Assembly: GCF_050122995.1 (NCBI RefSeq)
Contig: NZ_JBNLIA010000007.1
Coordinates: forward strand, 1 to 64,000
Origin: Haloparvum alkalitolerans
GTDB lineage: Archaea > Halobacteriota > Halobacteria > Halobacteriales > Haloferacaceae
Length of the DNA: 64,000 nt
Reading direction: 5' to 3'
Under the pieces are notes generated by a model. That model ran no database searches. It had not been told where the DNA came from and saw only the letters and a list, made by a program, of their open reading frames with translations. Positions within the stretch are counted from its first letter, which is position 1; each line of letters opens with the position of its first letter. This document shows, one piece after another, positions 8,684-18,072 of the stretch. The position numbers were made by a program, and so were the translations under genes.

Positions 8684-11600
8684 CTACCTGCGCGTCACCC
8701 CGACATCCGAGCAACTCGATCCGGAGAGTATCCCCCGGGTTCTCGACAGCCTTCACAAACTGACTACGCCCGGCTCGTCAGATCTCAAGGCGAAGCTGAA
8801 CCCGCTCCACAGTAAGACGCCACCGCGATTCGAGTTCTTGGCTTTGAGCGAAGGCCCGGATGAGCCGGTGGAGTTCTTCTACGGCGCCGATGCTCATCTC
8901 GACACACTCGAGAAACGCCTCCGTTCTATCTACCCGGCTACGTTCGACATCGAGCGCGTCGATATCGATATCGCCGATCGCCTCATTCAGCCGGTCGAGT
9001 TGACGCCGGAGCAGTTTGTCAGCCACTACGAGGATGGGCAACTCCAGTACGAGTTTGGGACAGACGAGCGGTACAAGATCACCGAGACGGAAGGAGAGCA
9101 AGGAGAAGTAACAGCTGCCGGGTCGGCGACCGGCGGTGGTGTCGCCGCGGATTCCGTCCCCGACCACCACGTAGTCGTCGGTGAGACCGCTCTCGAACTG
9201 GCCCCGCCAGCAGCGCTCGCTACGGACGACTCATCGAACGACATCGCGAAGCCAACGATGGACCCCAGCGGGACGATTCGGGCGCGGCCAGCACCCGACG
9301 CCGTCTCTCCGCTTGGTGTCCGATGGTGTGGCGCCGCGTCGCGAAAGCAGGACTGGATGACCTCGCTCACGCCGTTCACAACGGAGGACACGAATGACGA
9401 CCTCTCGTCCGTCGACCAACCGGGCGCGGCCCTGGCGTCGCTGATCGACCACCTGATGGAGGCGACAGCGCCGACTGCGTTCCAGGTCGTCTTCCAGCGG
9501 CGTGCCAGGTGGCAGTCCGACGCGGAGGTACGGAAAGAGGATCTCGTTGACGGCCGCGACACGTTCTTCCAGGAGCTCGTCGGGCCGTTACTCGAAGTCG
9601 AGGATCAGCGGAGCGATCAGGACGACCGGCAGCTCAGCGAGTCCGTCGAGAAGCGGATCGAGTATATCGACGCGAAGAACGCCAAACGGTCGTTCACGGC
9701 CAACATTCGAGCCGTCGGCGTCCCCACTGACGGCACTCGCGACGATCTCGATGCCCGGATGGACTCACTCCTCCCCGTGTTCGACCCGCTTGATGGACCG
9801 TTCTACGAGGTTGAGGGGAAACGCCTCCGAGACACCGGTTTCCGGGAGAAAACGAAGGAGAGGAAGGCACGGGCCGCCCTTCAGCGCTTCCTCGACCGCG
9901 AGCTCACGACAGGACGGGGGAAAACCCGTCCCGAGCTGATCCTCGGTGGGGCGGAGCTCGCGAACTTCGTCCTCGTTCCCTCCTCCGAACAGTTGACCGT
10001 CGAAGGGACGCGTGGAACCAGAGCCGAACAGCAGAGCCGGAACCCGCTCCCGTGGCCAAATCCGGACCTGATTCAGCAGTTTCAGGAAGGGATGGCCATT
10101 GGGTATGCCCTCGACGAGAACGGTGAGCCGCGACCCGACCCGATCCGAATCCCGCCGGACCTGTTGCCGACGCATTACGGGCGATTCGCGTCGACAGGCG
10201 GCGGGAAGTCGAAGGCCATCATCAACGACGCCCTCTCGCTCCGTGAGACAACGGGTGGCCCCGTCGTCCTCGTCGACCCGAAGGGGGACGGGATGTGTGA
10301 GAACTACCTGCGCTGCCACTACGAGCGGTTCGAAGGCTTGGACGACGTCTACCACTTCCGCGTCCCGGAGACCATCCCTGCGTTCTCCTTCTTCGACATC
10401 CGCCCCGCGCTCGCGGCCGGCCGCAACCGGGCGGACGCGATTCAGGACAAGGTTGACCATTTCCACGACATCCTGCGAATGATCATGGGCCGCGAGCAGT
10501 ACGGACAGGCGTTCGTCGCAAACGAGATCCTTAGCTACCTGATCAAGGCGCTGTTCGACGAGGAGTACGGGAGCGACGTGTTCGGGCTGGACGACCTCTT
10601 CGCTGCCGCCCTCCAGATGCAGCGCGACCAGACGATCCCTCCAGTCTCAGCGGATAACCAGAACATCGAGGAATCGCTAACACGCCACTTCGCAAAGGAT
10701 AACCACCAGTTTCAGGTGTCGATGGACGCGGTCGGGAACCGCCTCGACAAGCTCAGGGAGGACGCGCATCTGCGACGGATCTTTAGCCACGTCCCCGAGC
10801 AGAATGACGCCGGCGAGTACGTCGACAATCGGTTCGACTTCCGAGACTTCCTCGATGAAGATGCCACCATCATCGTCGACTTGGGCGACCTCCGCCCGGA
10901 AGCACAGCGCGCGATCACTCTGCTACTGTTGAGTAACCTCTGGGACGCCGTACAGGTGCGCCGGCGCGACGGGCAGACAGACTACGAGCAGCTCACAAAC
11001 CTCATCATCGAGGAGGCGGCCCCGGTCGCGTCGACGAAGCTCGTCTCCGAGCAGCTTCTGCCGCAGGGTCGGTCGTTCGGCCTGAGTATGGGGCTCGTGA
11101 TGCAGTTCCCCGGACAGGTTCGAAACCGAAACGAGCGGGCCTATGACGAGGTGCTGAACAACATCAGGACGAAGCTCATCGGCAATATCTCGATCGAGCG
11201 CGACCTCGCGGAGTCGCTCGCGCACGAGGACCTCAGCCCGACCGAACTCCGCAACCGAATCAACACGCTCCCAAGTGGCGAGTGGATCGCCCAACTCCCG
11301 AGTCCGTCGTTCGGGGAGACTGGGCCGCCGCCGTTTTCGCTGAAGCCGCTGCCGATTGCGCCGGGGCATCCAGAAAGCGACCAGCCGCTCACAGAGCCTC
11401 AGGAAGACCATTTTGAGTCCGTGTCGCGACCGCGAATGGTAAAGCGAACACAGGTAGAGTATGGGCTCTCAGAACCAACTCCTGATGCCGAATCGGACGC
11501 AGATACGTGGGGAAGCTCGGCAGCTGAGACAGCGGCTCGACCACAGGATGACGACTCCCAAACGAATCCCACGCAATCCTCGTTTATCGCGGAAGTCACC

Positions 11601-12500
11601 TCTGAGACTGAGGCCCCCGCCTCGACATCCACCAAGTCAACTGACGAGGGTGGGGTTGCAGGACGATCTGAGGAGACATGCGTATCCATCGGCAGGCCGG
11701 ACGAAGGTAGCGATGCTACCCCAGATGAAGGGGCCGAGGAACCGGAGATCACAGCGACGCCCATCCGCGAAAGCAAAGTCGCCGTTCCGGATGACGAACT
11801 CCACAAACGAGGTCTCTCCCGTGATGATGTCCATTTCCTAAGTCGGGTTCTCGATGTGATGAACAGAGAGGATACCGAGTACACCCTTCTCGACTCAATG
11901 CGTCCACTGCGGGATGAGTTCGAGGAGCTCAATCTCCAACGCCTTATCGATCAGAATCTCGTCGAAGATGCCTCGGCCTGTAGTCGCAAATACTACACCG
12001 TTCTTCCAGCAGGACGCGAACTCCTCGGCGAAAAGCTGCAGATAGGCCCCGGATTGGGGGATGTTGGAGAGAAAACACCTCACAAGGTTGGTGTTCGACT
12101 GCTCGAGCTGTGGCTTCAACAGCAGGACGAGGTCGCCCGCATCGAGCCATACTACGAACACAATGGCGACACCGTGTTCGATGTCGCAGGGTTCGACGAA
12201 AACGATGAGCTCGTCTGGGTCGGGGAAGCCGAACTCCCGAGTAACAACATCCACGCACCCAGTGACGATTACGATAAGCTGTGTTCAGTAGACGCAGACG
12301 CGATTTGGGCATTCAACAACCGCGAAACGGCCGTCGAAGTTCTGGATAGGCTAGCCGACGCGGACCGGATCGAAGAGAGTGTCAGCGGACGAGACGCACG
12401 TTCCTTCTCGACGATTCGAGACGCTATAGCGGACTTCGATGCCGCGGGGATGACCACTGTTCGGGGATTCAAGAATCTCGATCAGGAGGTCAATCAATGA
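8676..12500 (+). CDS. VirD4/TraD-type coupling ATPase with C-terminal winged-helix and nuclease-like domains
   Basis: Start ATG 8676 (MADYLRVTP) follows a GGAGGA ribosome site inside the end of virB4; an upstream extension would run through that gene. The 1274-residue product has an N-terminal module of about 480 residues, a P-loop STGGGKS near 506-512, a VLVDPKGDGM strand, and a Walker B-like LIIEEAAPVAS near residue 775. After an acidic linker (about 940-1050) comes a winged-helix-like part (LLDSMRPLRDEFEELNLQRLIDQ). The last part contains FDVAGFDENDELVWVGEAEL, which resembles a D...ExE core of PD-(D/E)XK nucleases. It brings DNA to the transfer channel. No separate relaxase is visible. Confidence 0.8.
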   Translation: MADYLRVTPTSEQLDPESIPRVLDSLHKLTTPGSSDLKAKLNPLHSKTPPRFEFLALSEGPDEPVEFFYGADAHLDTLEKRLRSIYPATFDIERVDIDIADRLIQPVELTPEQFVSHYEDGQLQYEFGTDERYKITETEGEQGEVTAAGSATGGGVAADSVPDHHVVVGETALELAPPAALATDDSSNDIAKPTMDPSGTIRARPAPDAVSPLGVRWCGAASRKQDWMTSLTPFTTEDTNDDLSSVDQPGAALASLIDHLMEATAPTAFQVVFQRRARWQSDAEVRKEDLVDGRDTFFQELVGPLLEVEDQRSDQDDRQLSESVEKRIEYIDAKNAKRSFTANIRAVGVPTDGTRDDLDARMDSLLPVFDPLDGPFYEVEGKRLRDTGFREKTKERKARAALQRFLDRELTTGRGKTRPELILGGAELANFVLVPSSEQLTVEGTRGTRAEQQSRNPLPWPNPDLIQQFQEGMAIGYALDENGEPRPDPIRIPPDLLPTHYGRFASTGGGKSKAIINDALSLRETTGGPVVLVDPKGDGMCENYLRCHYERFEGLDDVYHFRVPETIPAFSFFDIRPALAAGRNRADAIQDKVDHFHDILRMIMGREQYGQAFVANEILSYLIKALFDEEYGSDVFGLDDLFAAALQMQRDQTIPPVSADNQNIEESLTRHFAKDNHQFQVSMDAVGNRLDKLREDAHLRRIFSHVPEQNDAGEYVDNRFDFRDFLDEDATIIVDLGDLRPEAQRAITLLLLSNLWDAVQVRRRDGQTDYEQLTNLIIEEAAPVASTKLVSEQLLPQGRSFGLSMGLVMQFPGQVRNRNERAYDEVLNNIRTKLIGNISIERDLAESLAHEDLSPTELRNRINTLPSGEWIAQLPSPSFGETGPPPFSLKPLPIAPGHPESDQPLTEPQEDHFESVSRPRMVKRTQVEYGLSEPTPDAESDADTWGSSAAETAARPQDDDSQTNPTQSSFIAEVTSETEAPASTSTKSTDEGGVAGRSEETCVSIGRPDEGSDATPDEGAEEPEITATPIRESKVAVPDDELHKRGLSRDDVHFLSRVLDVMNREDTEYTLLDSMRPLRDEFEELNLQRLIDQNLVEDASACSRKYYTVLPAGRELLGEKLQIGPGLGDVGEKTPHKVGVRLLELWLQQQDEVARIEPYYEHNGDTVFDVAGFDENDELVWVGEAELPSNNIHAPSDDYDKLCSVDADAIWAFNNRETAVEVLDRLADADRIEESVSGRDARSFSTIRDAIADFDAAGMTTVRGFKNLDQEVNQ

Positions 12501-13381
12501 CGTGGCGACAGGCTACTCGCGAGGAGATCGTTGCCTACTACGCCGAAGAGTTCCCGGGCTACATCGATGATATCCCCGAGTTCATCACGGCGACCGGCCC
12601 GAAACAGTACGCCGTCGCCTTCCGAGATTCCCACCCCGTTCGTAAAGACGACATTCCTGACAAGGACTTCATCCGTCGGGATACGTGGCAGACAGATGCG
12701 TCGGGAGAACGAACAACACCCGAATTCGACGACTTCGAGGACGTTGTAGAATTCATACGGCATCCGGCTCGCAACGATCCCCTCAGCCGGAGCACGTTCG
12801 CGCTTGCAGACCCGGAAGTACTGAAGCAACCGGGACCGTGCCCCGACGCTGTCTACTATGCGCTGGACCACTGGAAACGCCCGTGGGTCCTCCTCGTCGA
12901 CATCGACGCGAAAGATATCGCCCGAGACCGAGCGGACGAGATGGTCTTAGCGGATGTCGACGATCGGGACGACGATGTGCTCCTCGACGACGCGGAAATC
13001 CTCGACGCCGCTCCCAAAGGATATCCGTACGCTTTCGAAGACCTCGACCGCGCCATCGAGTACGGGTTCGAAGTCCGCGACATCTTAGAGGACGAGTTCA
13101 ACGCCGAGGAGACGATGGTCGTGTACACCGGGCAGGGTGTCCACGTCTACCTGCTGGATACCGACCCGGCGCACCGATACGACGAGCAGAGTCGCGAGGT
13201 GTTGAACGACCTCCTCCTCGAGACGTACGACATCCCGATCGACCCCGTCGTGACGGCCGACCGCCGGCGTGTCGCCCGGCTACCCTACTCACTCCACGCT
13301 GATGTCTGCAGCATCGTCCAACCGATCGAGAGCCCGGCGTTCGACGTTCTGTCGGCGACGCCGAAGGTGATCGACGAATGA
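12497..13381 (+). CDS. Primase small-subunit-like protein (archaeo-eukaryotic primase, PriS type)
   Basis: The 294-residue product carries the three AEP signatures in order: a DxD metal motif in WVLLVDIDAKD (about residue 135), a YTGQGVHVYLLD strand corresponding to the GGxGxHV motif (about 212), and RVARLPYSLHADVCS, matching the RLPxSLH basic motif (about 255). AEP small subunits make RNA/DNA primers. It overlaps virD4 and the PriL-like gene by 4 bases each (ATGA junctions). A mobile element carrying its own primase could prime complementary-strand synthesis after transfer. The chromosomal PriS is usually longer. Family call good, substrate role inferred. Confidence 0.82.
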   Translation: MTWRQATREEIVAYYAEEFPGYIDDIPEFITATGPKQYAVAFRDSHPVRKDDIPDKDFIRRDTWQTDASGERTTPEFDDFEDVVEFIRHPARNDPLSRSTFALADPEVLKQPGPCPDAVYYALDHWKRPWVLLVDIDAKDIARDRADEMVLADVDDRDDDVLLDDAEILDAAPKGYPYAFEDLDRAIEYGFEVRDILEDEFNAEETMVVYTGQGVHVYLLDTDPAHRYDEQSREVLNDLLLETYDIPIDPVVTADRRRVARLPYSLHADVCSIVQPIESPAFDVLSATPKVIDE

Positions 13382-14904
13382 GTCCGAGCACGCCCACCGA
13401 CGACGAGGACATGGCGTATCGAGTTGCGGCACTCCCGCTGGAGTACAGTGAGACCCGCATCAACCAGCTGTTTACGCGTGGGTACAACCGATACGTCGTC
13501 GACGGCGAGGACCAGCCCAAGGACCTCGTGAACGACGTCGAGCGGTTCGGGACGGCCGCGTTCAAAGAACAGGTTCGTGCCGACGCCGCCGAGGAGCCGT
13601 TCGTCGACGAGCCGGGGATACTCGCCGTGCTCGCGACATTGAGTGCGATCTGTGTGAAAGCACACCCGAAGTTCGAGCACGCGTCGCCCCGGAACATCCA
13701 GGTACTCTACGACATCCGAGAGTTGTACGTCAACAATCTCGCCTCTCTCATCCGCGCCCACGGCGATGGGTCACTCCAGCAGGACATCGCCGACGTGCTG
13801 TACAGCAAGGAGCCCAGTGAGGATGGCCCACATCCTGGGCGGGTCTGTACGGGCATTACAGAAATACCGGAGTTCGGGGAGGGTCTCTACCTCGAAATTC
13901 CGATGGCGGCGGCGTCACGCAAGTGTCTCGTTCGAGCGGAGGACAAGTCATCGACGGGGAGTGACGAGGGGAGAGAGATATTGACGCGAGTGAAAGACAA
14001 CAAGCTGTACGTCCCGGTCGGTGATTTCGACAGCAAGTATCGCGACTACGCTGGGCGGGCGTTCAAGAACCTCCTGCGAGTTCAGGAGGACGGCCTCTCC
14101 GACGACCAGCTAACGTGGCTGACTACGAACGAGTCAGCGATCACGGAGCGGATCAACCGGTTCCTCGAGACCGGCCATCACGAGCGGCTCTGGCGGAACT
14201 GGGACCGTGGGGAGCGGACGATCCGCGTCCTTCGGCGGGCCCTGAGTGATGCACCTGACGACGGTGCTCAAACGGGTGAGTTCCACACGGCAAAGGAACT
14301 CTATCGGGCGGTCGCCGCGTACGACGCCGATGACGACTGGGCATCCTCTGTGACGGACTGGATCTCGAGTCCGAGCAGTCTCGCGAAGACGCTGGCTGAC
14401 CACGAGTCCCACTCGGCCGTTACGATCGACCGCGACGGGCGCGTCAATACGTACCGAATTGGGCGGGCCGGGACCGGCGCCGAACAGATCGAGGTGCGGG
14501 AGATCGAGGGCCTCTTCGAGCTCCCTTGTATGGCGAATATGGAGGAGCGGCTACACGAGAAGAAGCCCGTCCGGAAGGACCTCTACAACTTCGCGCGGAT
14601 GGTGATGTGGCTCCCGCAGTATCAGGACAGCAGCCTCGACGAGATCGTCGTGGACCTCAAGGACGTCTTCTCCCGGTGGCCGTGGTACGACGAGCAGGAG
14701 ACCGAATACCAGGTTCGCTACGAATTCTCGAACACGATCGACGGCGACACGCCGTTGCCAATGAACTGCGACAACGACGATCTGCAGCGCTACTGCATCG
14801 GCCAGGACCAGTGTCCCTACTCGATCTGGGGGAGTCTCCCATTCCCGGATGGGATGTACGAGCAGGTTGAGGAGGAATCAGCTGGGCCCACTGAGCAATT
14901 CTAA
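13378..14904 (+). CDS. Primase large-subunit-like protein with Fe-S cluster cysteines (PriL type)
   Basis: The 508-residue product has a helical N-terminal part. Its C-terminal region has the order of PriL motifs: LPCMANMEERLHEKKPVRKDL (first Cys about 383), then MNCDNDD, RYCIG and DQCPYSIWG. Four cysteines in this spacing match the 4Fe-4S domain that helps PriL start primer synthesis. It follows the PriS-like gene with a 4-base overlap, so the two probably form a heterodimer. Length is greater than many chromosomal PriL proteins (about 360 residues) because of the N-terminal segment. It is the last gene of the transfer operon. Confidence 0.75.
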   Translation: MSPSTPTDDEDMAYRVAALPLEYSETRINQLFTRGYNRYVVDGEDQPKDLVNDVERFGTAAFKEQVRADAAEEPFVDEPGILAVLATLSAICVKAHPKFEHASPRNIQVLYDIRELYVNNLASLIRAHGDGSLQQDIADVLYSKEPSEDGPHPGRVCTGITEIPEFGEGLYLEIPMAAASRKCLVRAEDKSSTGSDEGREILTRVKDNKLYVPVGDFDSKYRDYAGRAFKNLLRVQEDGLSDDQLTWLTTNESAITERINRFLETGHHERLWRNWDRGERTIRVLRRALSDAPDDGAQTGEFHTAKELYRAVAAYDADDDWASSVTDWISSPSSLAKTLADHESHSAVTIDRDGRVNTYRIGRAGTGAEQIEVREIEGLFELPCMANMEERLHEKKPVRKDLYNFARMVMWLPQYQDSSLDEIVVDLKDVFSRWPWYDEQETEYQVRYEFSNTIDGDTPLPMNCDNDDLQRYCIGQDQCPYSIWGSLPFPDGMYEQVEEESAGPTEQF

Positions 14905-15021
14905 ACTTCGGGCTTCTTTCTTTTCAGGACAGAGAGGAGAGCCCTTATTGTAACCCTCTGAGAGAGGCACAACCAACTGCAGAAATAGGTATGCGAATCG
15001 AAATCCCCGTAGTGTGAAAAT

Positions 15022-16230
15022 GTGGAAGCAGCCAAAGCTACTTCTGATATTACAGATACTGTAGTGCTAGTGGATGAAACAGATCACCGAGCGCAACTAG
15101 AGGACCTCCAGCGGGGGCTCGATAACATTGAAAGACCACCCGAAACGACGTTAGAAATTTTGGGCCAATCGAGGGTCGAACAACGGTGGGAAGAACTACT
15201 CGTCTATTTCCTTGACCCCACCAACCCACATGGGTTTGACACAGACGCGCTCCGAGCTTTCCTGAGATCCCTCTACTCACACGGTGAAACTTCCATGTCC
15301 GGCCCTCCACGGAACTTAGGAGATGTCGAAGTTTCATCGCAGGTGTCTACGGGGAACGGCATATTCGATATCCTTCTTCGACAACCAGACGAATGGTTCG
15401 TCTGTATTGAGTTGAAGGTAGATTCGCCAGAGACCAACGCACAAACGAACCGATACGCCGAGGCGACGAGGCTTGGTGATCTCAACACGCGCCAACACAG
15501 CGGGACTGACGAGTACGTCTACATTGCTCCCAAAGATGCCCCTACCTCAGTTTCAGAGGACTTCGTCGATATCTCGTGGGAGCATATAGTTGCGGAACTA
15601 GAGACTGTTTTGACTAAGGGATTCGGAAAATACCCCTCGAAGAGCAGCGCACAGCTGGCGGATTTCATCGATACGATTCAACTCGAACTGAACATGGGCG
15701 ACATCAACCAGATTTCCGAGGAGACCGTACTGTACACTGAATACGCCGAGACAATCAATCGAGTGCAAGACGCATTCGAACGTGACAAAGAGCGACTCTA
15801 CAATTCGCTTGAGGAGACGTTCTTTGCGGATTTCGGCCATGATGAATGGACCTCGAACACCCGACCGAATACGTATATTCAACTCTACAAGCCGGAGTGG
15901 CGAGATATCGGGCCCGGAACGAACATCGAATACGAACCGCACCTCTCACTGAATCAGAAACAGCCTACAATCAGGCTCCGGTTGGACATCGAGCATACGG
16001 GCAAAGACGAACTCCGGGAGAAACTGTCTTCGAGAGTGACTCAAGAGGCATTCGAGGACGCGGGTTGGGAGTACGTCAACGGTGCATACGCGCTCGTCGC
16101 GAAGTCGGTCCTACTCAATATCGAAAATCCACAAGCATCGGTTCACGAAGCGATTGAGGAGCTCCAACAGCTCCATAATCTGGTGGGTGAACCGATTGAA
16201 GAGATCGTGACCGAATATACAGAACCGTAG
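15022..16230 (+). CDS. PD-(D/E)XK nuclease-superfamily protein
   Basis: The 402-residue product contains NGIFDILLRQPDEWFVCIELKVDSPET, in which an Asp, a hydrophobic strand and ELK form the D-(D/E)xK nuclease core, followed by a QTNRYAEA helix. This layout fits the PDDEXK_4 group of uncharacterised nucleases often found in defence or mobile regions. The start is GTG 15022; an overlapping ATG at 15020 is out of frame. It stands alone between the transfer operon and an Lrp regulator, with moderate GC. DNA cleavage is inferred, target unknown. Confidence 0.65.
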   Translation: MEAAKATSDITDTVVLVDETDHRAQLEDLQRGLDNIERPPETTLEILGQSRVEQRWEELLVYFLDPTNPHGFDTDALRAFLRSLYSHGETSMSGPPRNLGDVEVSSQVSTGNGIFDILLRQPDEWFVCIELKVDSPETNAQTNRYAEATRLGDLNTRQHSGTDEYVYIAPKDAPTSVSEDFVDISWEHIVAELETVLTKGFGKYPSKSSAQLADFIDTIQLELNMGDINQISEETVLYTEYAETINRVQDAFERDKERLYNSLEETFFADFGHDEWTSNTRPNTYIQLYKPEWRDIGPGTNIEYEPHLSLNQKQPTIRLRLDIEHTGKDELREKLSSRVTQEAFEDAGWEYVNGAYALVAKSVLLNIENPQASVHEAIEELQQLHNLVGEPIEEIVTEYTEP

Positions 16231-16301
16231 CTCTGATCGACAGGGTCGTGTGACTCTATTAAGATTCTAATATTCTCTACTCCTTTCAGGACGAGAAAAT
16301 G

Positions 16302-16865
16302 CTACGAGTCCTGTGTTGGACGGTCCAGTTCCTTGTCCCAAGCTTTCCACGTATGAACCATCGGAATGAGTTCGTACTCCTCGATGACTGCTCTATCTTC
16401 AAATAGGTCCCATGTGTAATCCTTCAGGTCATTCAATGTCTCGTGCCAGAGCCGTACGAACAGATCATAGCTACCCATGCATGAATCGAGAGAATAGACC
16501 AGCTCTTCATCAATCAGTGACTCAATTAGCGCGTCACGATCCCCTGCAGGTGCAGTTTTGTCGAGTTTGACGAGTACATCCGCGTACGCGAGGTCGAGTT
16601 CTTGCAACACGATCACGGCGTGAACGTCGACAGCTCCCCGCTCCAGTAGGTTCTCCCGACGCCGTCGGACTGCGGTTCGTGATAACCCGACTTGTTCGGC
16701 GAGTTCTGTGTCCGAAACCCGCCCATCCTCGTTGAGGGCTTTGAAGATATCGTAGTCGTGATCATCGAGATATCCTTCGAGAAGCTCACGATGAAGCGAC
16801 TCCGACGTTGACTGTTGCTCTTCTTCCATTCTCTCTTCTGGCGGGTTAGCTGGACTTTCGGACAT
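16302..16865 (-). CDS. Lrp/AsnC-family transcriptional regulator
   Basis: The 187-residue product has an N-terminal helix-turn-helix (YDIFKALNEDGRVSDTELAEQVGLSRTAVRRRRENL, about 40-75). A RAM-type ligand-binding domain follows (ADVLVKLDKTAPAGDR ... GSYDLFVRLWHETLNDLKDY). Lrp proteins sense amino acids or related metabolites. It lies about 70 bases beyond the end of the hyu/ABC operon on the same strand, with its own AT-rich upstream region (TTAAACAA on the minus strand near 16895-16905), so it is the natural candidate regulator of that operon. A second ATG (Met13) is possible as start. Confidence 0.85.
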   Translation of the reverse strand: MSESPANPPEERMEEEQQSTSESLHRELLEGYLDDHDYDIFKALNEDGRVSDTELAEQVGLSRTAVRRRRENLLERGAVDVHAVIVLQELDLAYADVLVKLDKTAPAGDRDALIESLIDEELVYSLDSCMGSYDLFVRLWHETLNDLKDYTWDLFEDRAVIEEYELIPMVHTWKAWDKELDRPTQDS

Positions 16866-16937
16866 TATTTTCTTGTTTGGAGTTCTTTCTGAATTTGTTT
16901 AATACCCAAGGACAGGCCTTCGCTCGGAACCTGTCCG

Positions 16938-18068
16938 CTACCGTCCGATGGCCGAGTTTTCAGACAGTTGCTGATACTCGATGTCGTAGCCGAATGCGCC
17001 GGGCCCGATCACATCGAGTGCTGCATCGGTTTTCAGGAGCTTTGGTGCTGGGACCCCCATAACCTTGACTCGCTGTCCGTAGCGGAGTGAGCCGGTTGTA
17101 ATGGGGGCACCAGTATCCTTATCCACAATGCAGATGAGGTCGGGTACCGATGCGAGCACAGCGTCATCTTCCCCACGAGCAATGAGGAACTCGTTTTGGA
17201 ACTCGATCGTCAAGGAGGCATCTCCATCGAGTGCGGCAAGTGACACCTCCCCGAATGCGAACCCTTCTCGATTCCTTCGGAAGACATCGACAATCTTCCC
17301 TGTGAAGAGTGCGTTCGCGTCGAGAGTCTCCTCAATCGCCGTAATCGGATTTCCACCACCGTCACGTCCCTCATGAACGCGGCGTCCAAGTTCACGTGCA
17401 AGCGAGACGGTATCAGCGATCGCATACTCGCTGACGAATGACCCCTCCATAAGCGGGAACGCATACCCGGATCGGCCACCCATATCCACCGTGATCGAGC
17501 GGGCGAATTTCTCAAGCTGCGCGGCAGACTGGATATCCTGGTAGACAACTTGATTTCCGTGCTCGTCCGTGTTTGCAGCAAAGTTGACGGGCGCCCCGTA
17601 GATGAAGAACGTATCCATCTGCAGTTCGGGAAACGCTCGCCCCATGCCGTCACCGTCGATGACAGGGAGACCAGTGAGTGCAGCGACACACAGCGGCGCC
17701 ATACTGTTTGCACCCCCGATCTCACCGGGGATGATGGCGTCCACCTTGTCCCCGGATGCCGTTTCAATCGCCCGGAGTGATTTCAGATCCTCATCCCCTT
17801 TCGGGAACTTCTCACGGCTGATCGTCGGCGCACCCATACCACCAACACTTGCGACCGTCGCGTCGGGACTGAGTTCCTCAGGACTAATGATTTCGACATG
17901 GTTTGGGTAGTCCTCATTCTCGAAGATGGTCTCGAGACGGAGCCGGCCCAATCGTGGGTCGCCACCGCCGCCGGTTCCAAGGATTCCGGCCCCAGTTGCG
18001 AGCCAGTCGAGGTCTTCTGTGCGAATTTCTGAGACGGTTTCAACCGTCCTGTTTTGGATTGATGACAT
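16938..18068 (-). CDS. DUF917-family protein (hydantoinase-associated), paralog 1
   Basis: Start ATG at 18068 (MSSIQNRT) gives 376 residues; the frame stays open upstream but that part overlaps the neighbour. The DUF917 signature GILGTGGGGDPRLG is near the N-terminus, followed by GGMGAPT, IDGDGMGRAFPELQM and a C-terminal VPDLICIVDKDTGAPITT. In many genomes this family is encoded beside, or fused to, hydantoinase/oxoprolinase A. It is the last of four such genes in a coupled operon and starts 4 bases after paralog 2. The catalytic role of the family is not established. Confidence 0.85.
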   Translation of the reverse strand: MSSIQNRTVETVSEIRTEDLDWLATGAGILGTGGGGDPRLGRLRLETIFENEDYPNHVEIISPEELSPDATVASVGGMGAPTISREKFPKGDEDLKSLRAIETASGDKVDAIIPGEIGGANSMAPLCVAALTGLPVIDGDGMGRAFPELQMDTFFIYGAPVNFAANTDEHGNQVVYQDIQSAAQLEKFARSITVDMGGRSGYAFPLMEGSFVSEYAIADTVSLARELGRRVHEGRDGGGNPITAIEETLDANALFTGKIVDVFRRNREGFAFGEVSLAALDGDASLTIEFQNEFLIARGEDDAVLASVPDLICIVDKDTGAPITTGSLRYGQRVKVMGVPAPKLLKTDAALDVIGPGAFGYDIEYQQLSENSAIGR

Positions 18069-18072
18069 GCTC

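Noticed and set aside
12497..14904. The primase pair as the chromosomal housekeeping primase
   Set aside because: Gene overlaps with virD4, divergent sequence and extra N-terminal part in the PriL-like protein point to an element-encoded version.
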